From Bog-473 sp963788585 (GTDB lineage Bacteria; Actinomycetota; Acidimicrobiia; Acidimicrobiales; RAAP-2), in assembly GCA_963788585.1 (NCBI GenBank), contig CAWBHA010000004.1:389455-453454 (forward strand): a stretch of DNA of 64,000 bases, written 5' to 3'. Of the stretch, positions 36,761 through 46,127 are shown in pieces. Every line of letters starts with the position of its first letter. Positions within the stretch are counted from its first letter, which is position 1. The translations under genes and the position numbers were made by a program. Under the pieces are notes generated by a model, which saw only the letters and a program-made list of their open reading frames with translations, was not told where the DNA came from and did not search any database.

Positions 36761-36994
36761 CTAGCAGGCGGTGCCGTTCAGCCCTGCGACACAGTTGTTC
36801 GCGCTGCTGAACAGGCCAGAGATGCCATTCCCGAGTGCGAAGATGGCGACCACTGCGACGACGGCGATCAGGCCGACGAGCAATGCGTACTCCACCATGG
36901 AAGCGCCGCGCTCGGTGCGGGCACGCTCGAGCAGGTTCCCGTGGAGCCCACGGACTGCGACGAACGCATTCAAAAACAACTCAGTCATTCTCAA
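36761..36994 (-). CDS. Flp/Fap-type pilin 1
   Basis: 77 residues. A charged leader ending ARTERGASMVEYALLVG contains the type IVb processing site (Gly followed by the Glu-Tyr pair at positions +4/+5), then the hydrophobic helix LIAVVAVVAIFALG and a short tail with two cysteines (NNCVAGLNGTAC). It would be the major pilus subunit, cut by the prepilin peptidase at 46124-46819. It is about 90% identical to the second pilin 308 nt upstream, a recent tandem duplication. Confidence 0.93.
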   Translation of the reverse strand: MRMTELFLNAFVAVRGLHGNLLERARTERGASMVEYALLVGLIAVVAVVAIFALGNGISGLFSSANNCVAGLNGTAC

Positions 36995-37007
36995 TCCCCT
37001 CTCTCAA

Positions 37008-37038
37008 CCGCGAGTCCGGGCGTGTGCCGGACTCGCGG
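37008..37038. terminator. Hairpin between the two pilin genes
   Basis: Perfect 12-bp stem: arms CCGCGAGTCCGG and CCGGACTCGCGG around a 7-nt loop. It is directly 5' of the ribosome site of pilin 1 and 3' of pilin 2. There is no T-run on either side, so it is more likely a message-stability or attenuation element than a strong terminator. A less perfect hairpin of the same shape precedes pilin 2 at 37318-37350, so each copy carries its own. Confidence 0.65.
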
Positions 37039-37068
37039 ACCGTCCTTTGTCTTTTGTCGTTGTCTCTC

Positions 37069-37302
37069 TCAGCAGCTCGTGCTGTTGAGACCGGCAACAC
37101 AGTTGTTCGCGCTGCTGAACAACCCGGAGATGCCCTTACCGAGCGCGAAGATGGCAACCACTGCGACGACGGCGATCAGGCCGACGAGCAGTGCGTACTC
37201 CACCATGGAAGCGCCGCGCTCGGTTCGGGCACGCTCGAGCAAGTTCCCGTGTACTCCACGGACCGCGAAGAACGCGTTCAGAAACAGCTCAGTCATGCTC
37301 AT
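37069..37302 (-). CDS. Flp/Fap-type pilin 2
   Basis: 77 residues, nearly identical to pilin 1, with the same RGASMVEYALLVG processing and assembly region and the tail NNCVAGLNSTSC. It is first in transcription order, with ribosome site GAGAGGGGA before the ATG and a conserved TGGTC-N7-CCTATG element about 90 nt upstream. The substitutions are concentrated in the leader and the C-terminal tail, so both copies are likely functional. Confidence 0.93.
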   Translation of the reverse strand: MSMTELFLNAFFAVRGVHGNLLERARTERGASMVEYALLVGLIAVVAVVAIFALGKGISGLFSSANNCVAGLNSTSC

Positions 37303-37317
37303 TCCCCTCTCTCCACT

Positions 37318-37350
37318 CCGAGAGACCGGACGTTTGCCGGATCTCCTCGG
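37318..37350. promoter_or_regulatory. 5' hairpin of pilin 2
   Basis: Arms CCGAGAGACCGG and CCGGATCTCCTCGG pair with one mismatch and bulges around ACGTTTG. It lies 16 nt before the pilin 2 ATG. It mirrors the perfect hairpin before pilin 1 and probably belongs to the duplicated unit. Confidence 0.5.
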
Positions 37351-37389
37351 AGTCCCACCGACATTGTCGGTAACGCCCTACTCCGACTC

Positions 37390-37407
37390 CATAGGCTAAA
37401 TGGACCA
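37390..37407 (-). promoter_or_regulatory. tad regulatory element, copy 1 (pilin promoter)
   Basis: Read on the minus strand it is TGGTC-CATTTAG-CCTATG. The same TGGTC-N7-CCTATG pattern, in the same orientation relative to transcription, occurs before cpaB and before tadE. It lies 88 nt upstream of the pilin 2 start codon. A nearby perfect dyad, ACCGACA-T-TGTCGGT at 37357-37371, lies between it and the gene. Confidence 0.65.
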
Positions 37408-37431
37408 ATTGAATAGGGGGGCTTGCAGCGC

Positions 37432-37896
37432 TTATTCGATTGTGACCAACCCCATGACAACGGCGCGCACCAACGCGTGCGTCCGGTTCGTCACGTCGAG
37501 CTTTTGGAAGATGGCGGCCAAGTGGTTCTTGGTCGTCTTCGGGCTGATGTACAGACGTTGCGAGATCTCACCGTTGGTCGCGCCCTCTGCGAGGAGCTGC
37601 AACACCTCGAGCTCCCGGTGCGTCAACGACCACGGGCCCCATTGCCGGTCCTCGTCTCGCCGCTCCCGCGTGACTTCGGGGTCGCGGTAGTCGTCGTCGG
37701 TATCGACAGCCTCGTCGTCGCGCGTCAGTGTGGCGCGTGCGCCGCGCAAGCTCGCGCCACGGTGCACCGTCGTGCACACGGAAGGACCGGAGACCGAGAC
37801 CTGTGTGTAGAACGTCCACTCGCCCGGATCTTCGAGCTCGGTCTGCGGTGCCGGCTGCGCGCTCGGCCACAGGATCGCCGAGACGGTGTTCGACAT
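37432..37896 (-). CDS. LuxR-type regulator within the tad locus
   Basis: 154 residues. The C-terminal 65 residues are a GerE/LuxR helix-turn-helix: LTHRELEVLQLLAEGATNG, then ISQRLYISPKTTKNHLAAIF and VTNRTHALVRAVVMG. The N-terminal 85 residues do not form a receiver domain (no phosphoacceptor pattern) and are of unknown type, containing GEWTFYTQVSVSGPSVCTTV. It sits between the pilin genes and tadC on the same strand, so it is the obvious candidate to bind the shared tad element. That link is inference. Confidence 0.85.
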   Translation of the reverse strand: MSNTVSAILWPSAQPAPQTELEDPGEWTFYTQVSVSGPSVCTTVHRGASLRGARATLTRDDEAVDTDDDYRDPEVTRERRDEDRQWGPWSLTHRELEVLQLLAEGATNGEISQRLYISPKTTKNHLAAIFQKLDVTNRTHALVRAVVMGLVTIE

Positions 37897-38091
37897 TCGT
37901 CCCCCTCAATCCGCTCCCGGTGTTGCAACCGTTGCGGCTCCACCCCGCCGAAACCGGCGGAAACTCCCAGGTAGATAGTACTCTTCAGGGGTCAAACGGT
38001 GGTCGCCGCACGATTGCAGCAAGGGTGCGACACGGCGGAAACGAACAATTCTCGCACTCGCACACAGACCGGCCGGCTGGGCCGGCGCTGT

Positions 38092-39039
38092 TCATGCTCC
38101 GTGGAAGGCGTGCTTGATCGGGCCGACGATCGGTCCGAGCACGATGATCATGATGGCCGGCAAGAAGCAGAGCGCGAGCGGGAAGAGGATCTTCACCGGC
38201 ACCTTCGCCGCCTTCTCGCGGGCCCGTTGGCGCCGCTTGTCACGCATCTCGTCCGCCTGCGCCTGGAGCACCCGGCCGATGGGTAGTCCGAGGGCGTCGG
38301 CTTGTGACAGGACCACGGAGAACGTGACGAGGTCGTCGATGTCGGTGCGCAGCTTCATGTTCTCAAGGGCGTCGTGACGGGAGAGTCCGAGCTCCATCTC
38401 CCGCAGGGTGAGGCGCAGCTCATGACAGACCGGCGACTCGAAGCGCGCGCACGACACCTGCATGGCCTGCTCCAATCCGAGACCCGCGGCCACGGAGATC
38501 GTCATGAGATCGAGAAGGTCGGGCAAGTCGTTGGTCACCTGCATCCGACGCGTCTTGATGCGGTGCCGCAGCCAGTAGCTGGGAACCAGCCCACCGATGA
38601 TCGGGAGCATGAACAGGAGGGCCAAGCCGAACTTGACGCCGATCGCGCCGGTCACCAGGGCGACGAGCGCGGTCCCGAACCCCAGCAGGACGGCCCCGAC
38701 CTGAATAGCGACGAACTCCTCCGCCCGCAGGGAGCCGGTGAGCCCGGCCTTGAGCAGGTCGGCATGTACACGGTCGATGTCGCCCGACGGGTACAGGCGC
38801 GACAGGCTGCGACGGAGCCCACTCACCACGGGCCGGAAGATCCGGTGGGTCAGCGGGGTCTGGACCCGGTCGGGCGCCTGGGGGGACTCCGCGTACAGTT
38901 CCGCCTCCGAGCCCAGCCCGCGGATGAAGTCCAGCCGGCTCTGGGTCCGATGGGAGCGCCATGCCGCCACGGCCACGCCCATGAGGCCGAAGACCATCAG
39001 GGTGATGCCAACCGCCGGGACGATGTAGGCCGCGTTCAT
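38092..39039 (-). CDS. tadC: TadC-type inner-membrane pilus assembly protein
   Basis: 315 residues, GspF/TadC (T2SSF) domain. An N-terminal helix is followed by a cytoplasmic stretch, two closely spaced helices (AIQVGAVLLGFGTALVALV, FGLALLFMLPIIGGLV), the cytoplasmic motif LPDLLDLMTISVAAGLGLEQAM, and a last helix near PLALCFLPAIMIIVL. With TadB it forms the membrane platform of the Flp pilus. It follows tadB after 20 nt. Confidence 0.92.
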   Translation of the reverse strand: MNAAYIVPAVGITLMVFGLMGVAVAAWRSHRTQSRLDFIRGLGSEAELYAESPQAPDRVQTPLTHRIFRPVVSGLRRSLSRLYPSGDIDRVHADLLKAGLTGSLRAEEFVAIQVGAVLLGFGTALVALVTGAIGVKFGLALLFMLPIIGGLVPSYWLRHRIKTRRMQVTNDLPDLLDLMTISVAAGLGLEQAMQVSCARFESPVCHELRLTLREMELGLSRHDALENMKLRTDIDDLVTFSVVLSQADALGLPIGRVLQAQADEMRDKRRQRAREKAAKVPVKILFPLALCFLPAIMIIVLGPIVGPIKHAFHGA

Positions 39040-39059
39040 CAGTCAGTCCCCTCTCGACG

Positions 39060-40064
39060 TCAGACCTTGATGTTGACCATCTTGCGCACGATCATGAACC
39101 CCAGTGCCATGAGCCCTGCCGTCCCGATGAGCACGATCAGCCCGACCCCGTGGAACATCGGCTTGAGGTACCCCGGGTCCTTGCCCTCCAGGGCAACCAC
39201 CAGGAAGAGCGGAATGGCGAAGAGGACGTAGCCGGACATGCGCCCTTCGGCCGAGAGCGTCTGCACCTCCCGACGCACCTCCTGTCGGGTGCGCATGAAG
39301 TTCGCCAGCGTGTGCAGGATCGGGGCGAGGCGGCCGCCGGTCGACTGCTGGATCCGCACCGCCTCGACGGCCCACTTGAGGTCGTCGACGCCCGAACGCT
39401 CCGCCATGTTCTCCAGCGCCACCACCAGGTCCGACCCCACGGCCACTTCGGCCATCACCCGGTCGAGTTCGTCCGACAGCGGCGGGCGGGCGTCACGGCG
39501 GTACATGTCGATCGCCCGCTGAAAGGTCTGGCCGCCCTCGACCGAGGCCGCCATGAGGGCCAGCGCGTCGGGCAGCTGCTCCTGCATCTGCTTGATCCGC
39601 TTGTTGGCGCGGCGTGACGGCAGGTACCAGGCCACCGCGGCGACGAGCACGATGGCGATGATCGCACCAAGGGGCGAGCGCGCCACCAGCCCGCCGACGA
39701 CCGCGAGCATGAGCGCGACGCCGGCAGTGATCACGAGGTACTCCCCGGCCCGGAAGGGGATGGCCGCTCGCTCGAGGCGTTGCTCGAGCGCACCCTTCGT
39801 GTCGACGCGGCCGAAGATGCCCGCGATGCGGACCGTGACGGCAGAGAGCTCGCCGCGCTCGGGTGACTCCGTCACGACTTCCACCGGCACGCTGGACGTG
39901 CCCATGGTGTCCTCGAGGATGTCGGCCAGGGAGCGCTGACGGTTCCGGACGCGCATGATCATGGCGACCACCGCCAACGCGAGCCCGGCGCCGACGAGCA
40001 CCGCGGCGACAAAGGCCTCCGTCTTCGGGGCGAGTTGGAGTGCCGCGACCATCGTCCCGCTCAC
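39060..40064 (-). CDS. tadB: TadB-type inner-membrane pilus assembly protein
   Basis: 334 residues from GTG 40064, whose GTGA overlaps the cpaF stop (ATG 40052 is an alternative). It is the second T2SSF protein: membrane helices near the N-terminus and in the middle (ITAGVALMLAVVGGLVA, GAIIAIVLVAAVAWYL), the motif QLPDALALMAASVEGGQTF, and helices at the C-terminus. It partners TadC in the membrane platform. Confidence 0.92.
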   Translation of the reverse strand: MSGTMVAALQLAPKTEAFVAAVLVGAGLALAVVAMIMRVRNRQRSLADILEDTMGTSSVPVEVVTESPERGELSAVTVRIAGIFGRVDTKGALEQRLERAAIPFRAGEYLVITAGVALMLAVVGGLVARSPLGAIIAIVLVAAVAWYLPSRRANKRIKQMQEQLPDALALMAASVEGGQTFQRAIDMYRRDARPPLSDELDRVMAEVAVGSDLVVALENMAERSGVDDLKWAVEAVRIQQSTGGRLAPILHTLANFMRTRQEVRREVQTLSAEGRMSGYVLFAIPLFLVVALEGKDPGYLKPMFHGVGLIVLIGTAGLMALGFMIVRKMVNIKV

Positions 40065-41603
40065 TTCCCCGCGTCGCGTCGGCGCGCCAGCGTCTCGTAG
40101 ATCTCCTCCGAAGGTGGCTCGACGACCGCCCGGCCGGGCCGGGTCGGGCGATGGTGGCGGCCGCTCGGCCGGGGGGAGCCCAGGGCATCGCCGTCGTTGC
40201 GGAAGAGATGCGGTGGGACCTCCACCCCGTTGAGCGCGAGCTCGTCGAGGATCTTGGGCCGCAGGCCGGTCGGGACGAGGCGACCCATGCCCTCGTGCAT
40301 GTCGACCCGGTGGAAGATGTCCTGCAACAGGACCGTCTCGCCCTCCATCCCCTGGATCTCGGTGATGGAGTGCACGCACGCGAGGCCCGGCCGGGGTCCG
40401 CTGCAGCTGCACCATGATGCCGACGGCCATGACGATCTGCTCGCGGATGGCGCGCTGTGGCAGCTCGACGCCGCCCATCATCACCATCGTCTCGAGACGG
40501 CCGAGGAGCTCGCGGGGCGTGTTGGCGTGCACCGTGGTCATGGAGCCGGCGTGACCGGTGTTCATGGCCTGGAGCATGTCGAGGGTCTCGGCCCCGCGGC
40601 ACTCACCGACGATGATCCGGTCGGGCCGCATACGCAGCGAGTTGCGCACGAGGTCGCGGATGCGCACTTCGCCGGTCCCTTCCGCGTTCGCCGGGCGGGT
40701 CTCCAGCGTCACGACGTGGGCGCCCTGGATCTGCAGTTCGGCCGACTCCTCGATCGTGATCAGGCGCTCGCCGTCCGGAATGAAGTTCGACAGCACGTTC
40801 AGCATCGTGGTCTTTCCGGTGCCGGTTCCGCCGACGACGACCATGCTGATCTTTCCGCGCACCAGGGCCTCCAGGAAGACGGCGGAATCCATGGTGATCG
40901 AGCCCAGGTTGATGAGATCCTGCATGACCAGGGCCCGCTCCGGGAACTTCCGGATGGTCAGCACGGGGCCGTGCAGCGCCAGGGGTGGCACGATGGCGTT
41001 GATGCGGGAGCCGTCGGCGAGGCGGGCATCCACCATGGGCGAGGACTCGTCGACCCGTCGGCCCACGGCGTGGACCATGCGGTCGATGATGCGCCGGTAC
41101 TGGTGCGGCGAGTTGAAGACGATGTCGGTCCGCTCGATCCTGCCCTTGCGCTCGATCCAGATCTCGTCGAACTTGTTGCACATCACCTCGGTGATGCTCC
41201 CGTCGGAGAGCAGCGCCTCGAGCGGCCCATAGCCCAGGGAGTCCTCCAGCATCTCCTCGACGAAGCGCTGGCGCTCGATGGGCGAGATCCCGATGTCCTC
41301 GCGCTCGAGGATCTCGTTCACGGACGAGCGGACCTTGGCCCGCAGCTCGTCCGGCGACAGGTCCGCGGCCCTCGGCGCGATCTCGGCCAGCACCTTGGTC
41401 TGGACCTTCGCCTTGGACCGGGCCCACTGCTCGTCCAGGTTCGCCCGGTCGGCGGCTCGGCGCATCGGGTGCTTCGGTGGCTGACCGCCGGGGGGAGCGG
41501 CCGGCCCGCCGGGATCGGTGGACCGACGGTTCCAGGTCTGCTTCTCCTCTGCGGGGGGCGTGGCGTCGTCGTCGGCGGCGGCCAGCTTCTCGGACAGGTT
41601 CAT
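40061..41603 (-). CDS. cpaF: CpaF/TadA pilus assembly ATPase, interrupted by a +1 shift
   Basis: About 513 residues after repair. The secretion ATPase core is clear: Walker A VVVGGTGTGKTTMLN, the Asp box ERLITIEESAELQ, Walker B GECRGAETLDML, and the His box GSMTTVHANTPRE. The break is at a run of four C (minus strand) at 40393-40396: VMAVGIMVQLQRT continues as RPGLACVHSITEIQG one base over, and the gene ends at TGA 40061. It powers pilin polymerisation. The 110-residue N-terminal region is Asp/Pro-rich before KVLAEIAPRAADL. Confidence 0.9.
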
Positions 41604-41608
41604 GGCGA

Positions 41609-42901
41609 TCAGGCCCTCTCGAGCTCAGGCACCTTGGCGGTGCGACCCTTCCTCCTCAGCCGCCAACGTCCCCGTTCTCCGCCGATCTCGGCCGTGTTGG
41701 CGCTCGTCGTCCCGAGGACGGGCGTCACGTCTCCCGAGAGGAACTGGTGCATGCTCCCCGAGAGCTTCTGGCCGATGTCGGAGTTGGCCGCCGACACCAG
41801 GGCCGGCCTGCCCTTGTTGATCGACTTCATGACCTCCCGGGAATACGGCAGCACCGAGATGATCTTGTTGTCGAGCACCTCCTGGACGTCGCCGATGTCG
41901 ATGCCGATGTCCTCTTCGACCTTGTTGAGCACCACCCCGATCGTCTCGCTGCTGATCTTCAGCTTCTCGAGGGTCGTGAGGAACACCCGCATGTTCCGGA
42001 TGCTGGGAAGGTCCAGGGTGACCATGCAGAGCACGCGAGTGGAATGGTCGAATGCCGCCAGGACGATCTCGGAGAGCTGTGCCGGAGTGTCGACCACGAT
42101 GTAGTCGAAGTGGCGGCGCAGGGCGGCCATCACCTTGTAGACGTCCTTGGGCGCGATCATGTCGGCGTCGGCGGGGCTGAACGGCGCCGCCAGGACCGAG
42201 AACCCGAGCTCGTGCTCCTCGAGGTACTCCTCCACGTGCTCGTCGAGGTCGTCGTCGTCGACCGGCTCACGCGAGAGCAGATCGGAGATGGTGAACCGCG
42301 GCCGGAGGTGCAGGGCCGTGGAGACCTCGCCGAATTGCAGGTCGAGGTCGACCAGACAGACCCGCTGGTTGGTCTGGGCCGCCAGGTAGCAGGCCAGGTT
42401 GGTGGCGTAGAACGTCTTGCCGCATCCACCGCTGGACGATGCGACGGTGAAGACGTCGGCGAAGTGCGGCCGCTCCACGACGACGCCGTCGGCGACGACC
42501 GGGAGCGTCGGCTCGGCGCCCGACCGCGACACGTCCGCGATGTCGAAGGCGCGCTTGAGGGCCATCGAGAGCTGGCGCTTGCTGGTCGGGTACTCGACCA
42601 GGTCCACGGCGCCCGTCCGCACGATGTCGGCCAGGCTGGCCTTGGGCTTGGGCCCCAACGCGAGGACGACGGCGGGAACGGCTGCGCTCGCCCGCAGCGA
42701 GGCCAGCCGGGCCATGCCTGCGTGGCTGTCGAAGACGGGGCCGGCGACCAGCACGTCGAACGGACCCTCCTCTCGGACCTCGTCCGCGACGTCGGTGACG
42801 TTGCTGCTGGTGGCGACCTGGTAGCCCTGCCCGAGCGAGGCCTGGATGGCCCGGCTCAGTGCCGGCGAACGACTGATGACGAGAATACGGCGATTGATCA
42901 T
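41609..42901 (-). CDS. cpaE: CpaE/TadZ pilus localisation ATPase
   Basis: 430 residues from ATG 42901. The N-terminal 130 residues are an atypical receiver-like domain (MINRRILVISRSPALSRAI), followed by a MinD/ParA-type ATPase with the deviant Walker A SSSGGCGKTFYATNLA, DLDLQFGEVSTAL and the later YIVVDTPAQLSE. TadZ/CpaE places the pilus machine in the cell. It overlaps the cpaB stop by 4 nt and precedes cpaF by 5 nt. Confidence 0.92.
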   Translation of the reverse strand: MINRRILVISRSPALSRAIQASLGQGYQVATSSNVTDVADEVREEGPFDVLVAGPVFDSHAGMARLASLRASAAVPAVVLALGPKPKASLADIVRTGAVDLVEYPTSKRQLSMALKRAFDIADVSRSGAEPTLPVVADGVVVERPHFADVFTVASSSGGCGKTFYATNLACYLAAQTNQRVCLVDLDLQFGEVSTALHLRPRFTISDLLSREPVDDDDLDEHVEEYLEEHELGFSVLAAPFSPADADMIAPKDVYKVMAALRRHFDYIVVDTPAQLSEIVLAAFDHSTRVLCMVTLDLPSIRNMRVFLTTLEKLKISSETIGVVLNKVEEDIGIDIGDVQEVLDNKIISVLPYSREVMKSINKGRPALVSAANSDIGQKLSGSMHQFLSGDVTPVLGTTSANTAEIGGERGRWRLRRKGRTAKVPELERA

Positions 42902-43662
42902 GGGAGACCTGCGGTCTGGTCGGTGCCGATGCATTCCTGCAGCGGCGGCGGATTCGTGTCCTTCTGGGTCTGGACGACCGACACCGTCTCGTTCTGCGCG
43001 AGGAACTGCAGGTCCCGGGCCTGCCCGGAGTTGACGGCGAGGAGCAGGGTCTCCGACGGCGGGATGGTGCGGCCCGCCGACGTGGGATGGCTCGCATAGG
43101 ACGGGACGGTGCTCTCGACGTCGAGTACCTCGATGTTCGCCATGGCGAGCTCGGTGCACGGGAGCGGCAGGGTCGACGTGATCGAGCTCCCGGCCGACAC
43201 CTTGGTGATGTTGGCGTAGACGTCGACGCGGCTTCCAGGCTGGAGGTAGCCGGCCAGACCGTTCGTGCCGGTCACGGTGATGGTCGTCCCGTCAAGGCCG
43301 GCCGGAAGCGAGATCGAGGAGGTGCTGGCCGTGAGCTCGGTCGAGCTGATCGCCTGCCCCTTCTCGACCGGGCCCGTCAGGACCTCGTTGGTCAGGGCGG
43401 AGAGCGAGGACAAGTCGCTCGGCGTGTACGTCTTGGTCGGGATGAGCTCGATGGCGACGAGGCCTCCGGAGACCATGGATTGGCCCGTCGTCCCCGCCGG
43501 GAGGTTCGACTTCGCCACCACGGCCGCCGTGCTCACGGGAGCGACGGTGGTGCCCCCGCCGGCGTGCTTCGTTGCGCCCTGCACGCTCGCGTAGGCGATG
43601 GCGCTTCCCGCGAGGAAGAGCACGAGCCCGATGACAACCAAAATGAGCGTCTGTTTCTTCAC
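42898..43662 (-). CDS. cpaB: CpaB/RcpC-type pilus assembly protein with SAF domain
   Basis: 254 residues. A single N-terminal helix (TLILVVIGLVLFLAGSAIAYA) anchors an extracellular part with an SAF-like segment (VVAKSNLPAGTTG ... IPTKTYTP ... GQAISSTELT) and the RcpC core (GYLQPGSRVDVYANIT, SETLLLAVNSGQA). It is the first gene of the minus-strand tad operon. In Gram-negative bacteria the partner CpaC is a secretin; no secretin is found here, as expected for a monoderm. Confidence 0.88.
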   Translation of the reverse strand: MKKQTLILVVIGLVLFLAGSAIAYASVQGATKHAGGGTTVAPVSTAAVVAKSNLPAGTTGQSMVSGGLVAIELIPTKTYTPSDLSSLSALTNEVLTGPVEKGQAISSTELTASTSSISLPAGLDGTTITVTGTNGLAGYLQPGSRVDVYANITKVSAGSSITSTLPLPCTELAMANIEVLDVESTVPSYASHPTSAGRTIPPSETLLLAVNSGQARDLQFLAQNETVSVVQTQKDTNPPPLQECIGTDQTAGLP

Positions 43663-43768
43663 AGAGCCTTCCCCCCTCTCAACCGGTCAACCGGTGCGGA
43701 CGCGTCGACGGATCCACCCGTCCTCCCGCCGTCGGTTCCGTTGGAGGGTACGACGGCGGAGGACCGGC

Positions 43769-43845
43769 GTACATAGGTCCTTTTGACCATTCGCGCACGC
43801 GGCGTCCCTGGTGAGACGCCCAAATGGTCCATATGTCCTATGTAC
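43769..43845. promoter_or_regulatory. Divergent tad promoter with two facing copies of the tad element
   Basis: Two 23-bp arms face each other across 31 bp: GTACATAGG-N8-ACCATT at 43769-43791 and its near mirror at 43823-43845. Each contains TGGTC-N7-CCTATG when read towards its own gene: cpaB on the minus strand, tadE on the plus strand, with the element ending about 110-118 nt before the start codon. A third copy stands before the pilin genes. The layout suggests a common activator or special promoter for the whole pilus locus. Confidence 0.72.
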
Positions 43846-43960
43846 CGCGGTGGACGGTCGGCCCAGAATCGACCGGGACGCATCGCAGCGTCGCGCTGGC
43901 AGGACAACTGTCCTTCAGCAGTTGCCGCGCGTGCCCGAGTTGCAGAAGAGGGGGTCCACG

Positions 43961-44476
43961 TTGGGACCGCGTACGTGGAGTGTTCCAAGGATCTTGCGCA
44001 CGAACCGTCGGCGCGACGAGCGCGGCGCCGAGATGGTCGAATTCGCGTTCGTGGTCGTCCTCCTGATCGCCCTGCTCTACGGCATCGTCTCCTATGGCCT
44101 GATCCTCTCCGCCCAGTCGACAGTCACGCAGGCGGCGGCCGACGGCGCGCGTGCCGGCATCGTTGCGTCCAACACCGCCGCGTGTACCGCGACGTCGCCT
44201 CCGGCGGGGTCAACGTGCGCCACCGCAGAGACGGAGGCCGCGACGGACGTCGGCTGGATGGACAAGGGCACCTGCGGGACATCGGGCACGACCATCACGT
44301 GCGTGGCGTCGGAGGCACCCTGCACCTCGAACGCCGCCAACGAATGCCTCACCGTGACGGTGACCTACAACTACAACTCGAACCCACTGTTCCCCGAGCT
44401 CCCCGGGATGAGCATCATCACGCCATCCCAGCTGTCCTCCACCAACGTGCTCCAAGTCTCCACTCCGAGCTCGTAG
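43961..44476 (+). CDS. tadE: TadE-like minor pilin/pilus assembly protein
   Basis: 171 residues from TTG 43961, chosen because AGAGGGGG lies 6 nt upstream; longer frames begin within the promoter element. RRRDERGAEMVEFAFVVVLLIAL is the TadE signature at residues 17-39, with the prepilin cleavage site after Gly and the Glu at +4 or +5. The remainder is secreted and contains seven cysteines, several paired in CTATSPPAGSTC and CGTSGTTITC. It is separated from the next gene by 3 nt. Confidence 0.88.
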   Translation: MGPRTWSVPRILRTNRRRDERGAEMVEFAFVVVLLIALLYGIVSYGLILSAQSTVTQAAADGARAGIVASNTAACTATSPPAGSTCATAETEAATDVGWMDKGTCGTSGTTITCVASEAPCTSNAANECLTVTVTYNYNSNPLFPELPGMSIITPSQLSSTNVLQVSTPSS

Positions 44477-44479
44477 CCG

Positions 44480-46127
44480 ATGCGCCGGCCCAAGCACTCC
44501 CTCCTGAACCAGCTCGCCCGGCGGCGCGACGAGCGCGGCGCGACGTTCGTGTTCACCGCGCTCTGCATGGTGCTGCTCTTCTGGGGCGGCGCCATGGGCG
44601 TGAACATCGGGTTCAACGTGCTCGGGACACGTGACGCCCAGGCGGCGGCCGATACCTCCGCCCTGGACCTCACCCGCTACATCAACCTCGCCGACGGGAG
44701 CTACCACTCGGTCTCGGCCGCCAACGCCTACCTGACCGGCAAGCTCCAAGGCCTCGAGTCGGACAACGGCTGGGGGACCAACACCACGGTCACCTACACG
44801 GGTGGGTACTGGAACGCCACCGGTGCCCCGGGCTGGTCCGTGCCGACCGCCGGGCCCGCACCGGGGTGCTACGACCAGTTCCCTGCGTACAACCCGCCCT
44901 GTACGGCGGTGATGATCACCACGACGGAGCAGGTGCCCCAGATCTTCTTCGGCGGGACCGCGAGCGTGAGCCGCACCGCGATCGCCGCGGTGACGCCGGA
45001 GGACGGGTTCTCGATCGGGACCTACCTGGCCTCCGCCTCGACCAACCAACAGCCCAGCTTGCAGCAGACCGGCGTCCTGAACGACATCGTGAGCGTGCTC
45101 AGCCCGAACGCGAGCGTGACCGCAGTGGGCTACCAGGGCCTGGCCAACACCTACGTCTCCGACGAGCCAATTGATCGCGGCCTCCGGCGGCGTCCTGACG
45201 ACCAACAATGTGTTGACCGCCAGCCTGCAGCCGGAGACGTGGTACTCCCTGATCGATGCCGCGGTTGGCAACCAGGAGGGCGCGCTCAACTGCGGTGCCA
45301 CGCCCACGCCGTCCGCCTGTTCGGCCTACAGCGCCCTGACGACCCTCGGGAGTTTCACCGGCTCGAGCGGGGAGACGCTCTGCAATCTCGTCACCATCAA
45401 CTCGAGTTGTCCGTCGGGCAGCCTCTCCGACCCCGGGCTGCACGCCAACCTCGACGTGCTGCAGCTCCTGACCACCGATGCCGAATTGATCAACGGCACG
45501 ACCGCACTGAACGTGACGTCGGCGCTCGGGATCACGGGCGTCACGTCGGCCACGCTGAGCCTCGACCTCATCTCACCGCCGCAGATCGCCTACGGGCCGG
45601 TCGGCGCGACGGCGACGACGGCTCAGGTGAGTGCCGACCTCCAGCTCAACGTGGGCGGCATCGGCCTCATCAATATCCCCCTCACTGCCGCAGAGGGCAC
45701 GGCCACCCTGAAGACGGTGAACTGCTCCGAGCTGAACAACACATTCGGCTCGGCCGTCGTGAACGCCAGCACCCAAGCCTCGAGCGCAAGCGTCACGGTA
45801 GCCGGGTCGTCGTTGGCCACCCTCACGGTCAATGGCGTCAGCACGACCGCACTGACATTTCCCGCAGCGTACGTCCCGCCCACGGCGACGACGGCGTTTC
45901 CTCCGTCTGGCACAACCCCGGCGAACCCGACGAACCCTTACCAGCTGGGGACGACGTCGCCCACGCTGACGTTCAGCGGGGGGGCACTGAGCGGGGCGGT
46001 GCAGACGTTCTTCAACACCTTGCAACCGATATTCGGTCCGGTGCTCCAGGCGGCCGGGGTCTCGGTGGGCGGCGCCACCGTGGCCGACCTCGCCTACAAC
46101 TGCGGCGCCGTGTCGATCGTCAAATGA
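44480..46127 (+). CDS. TadG-like secreted pilus-locus protein, interrupted by a +1 shift
   Basis: About 549 residues after repair. The N-terminus RRRDERGATFVFTALCMVLLFWG with AQAAADTSALDLTRYIN is the TadG/TadE-family 'Flp pilus assembly' start (PF13400 type). The rest is a long Thr/Ser/Ala/Asn-rich extracytoplasmic region without a recognisable von Willebrand domain. The frame breaks at the CC dinucleotide 45167-45168: ANTYVSDE continues as QLIAASGGVLTTNNV one base over. It ends with ATGA overlapping the peptidase gene. Confidence 0.8.
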
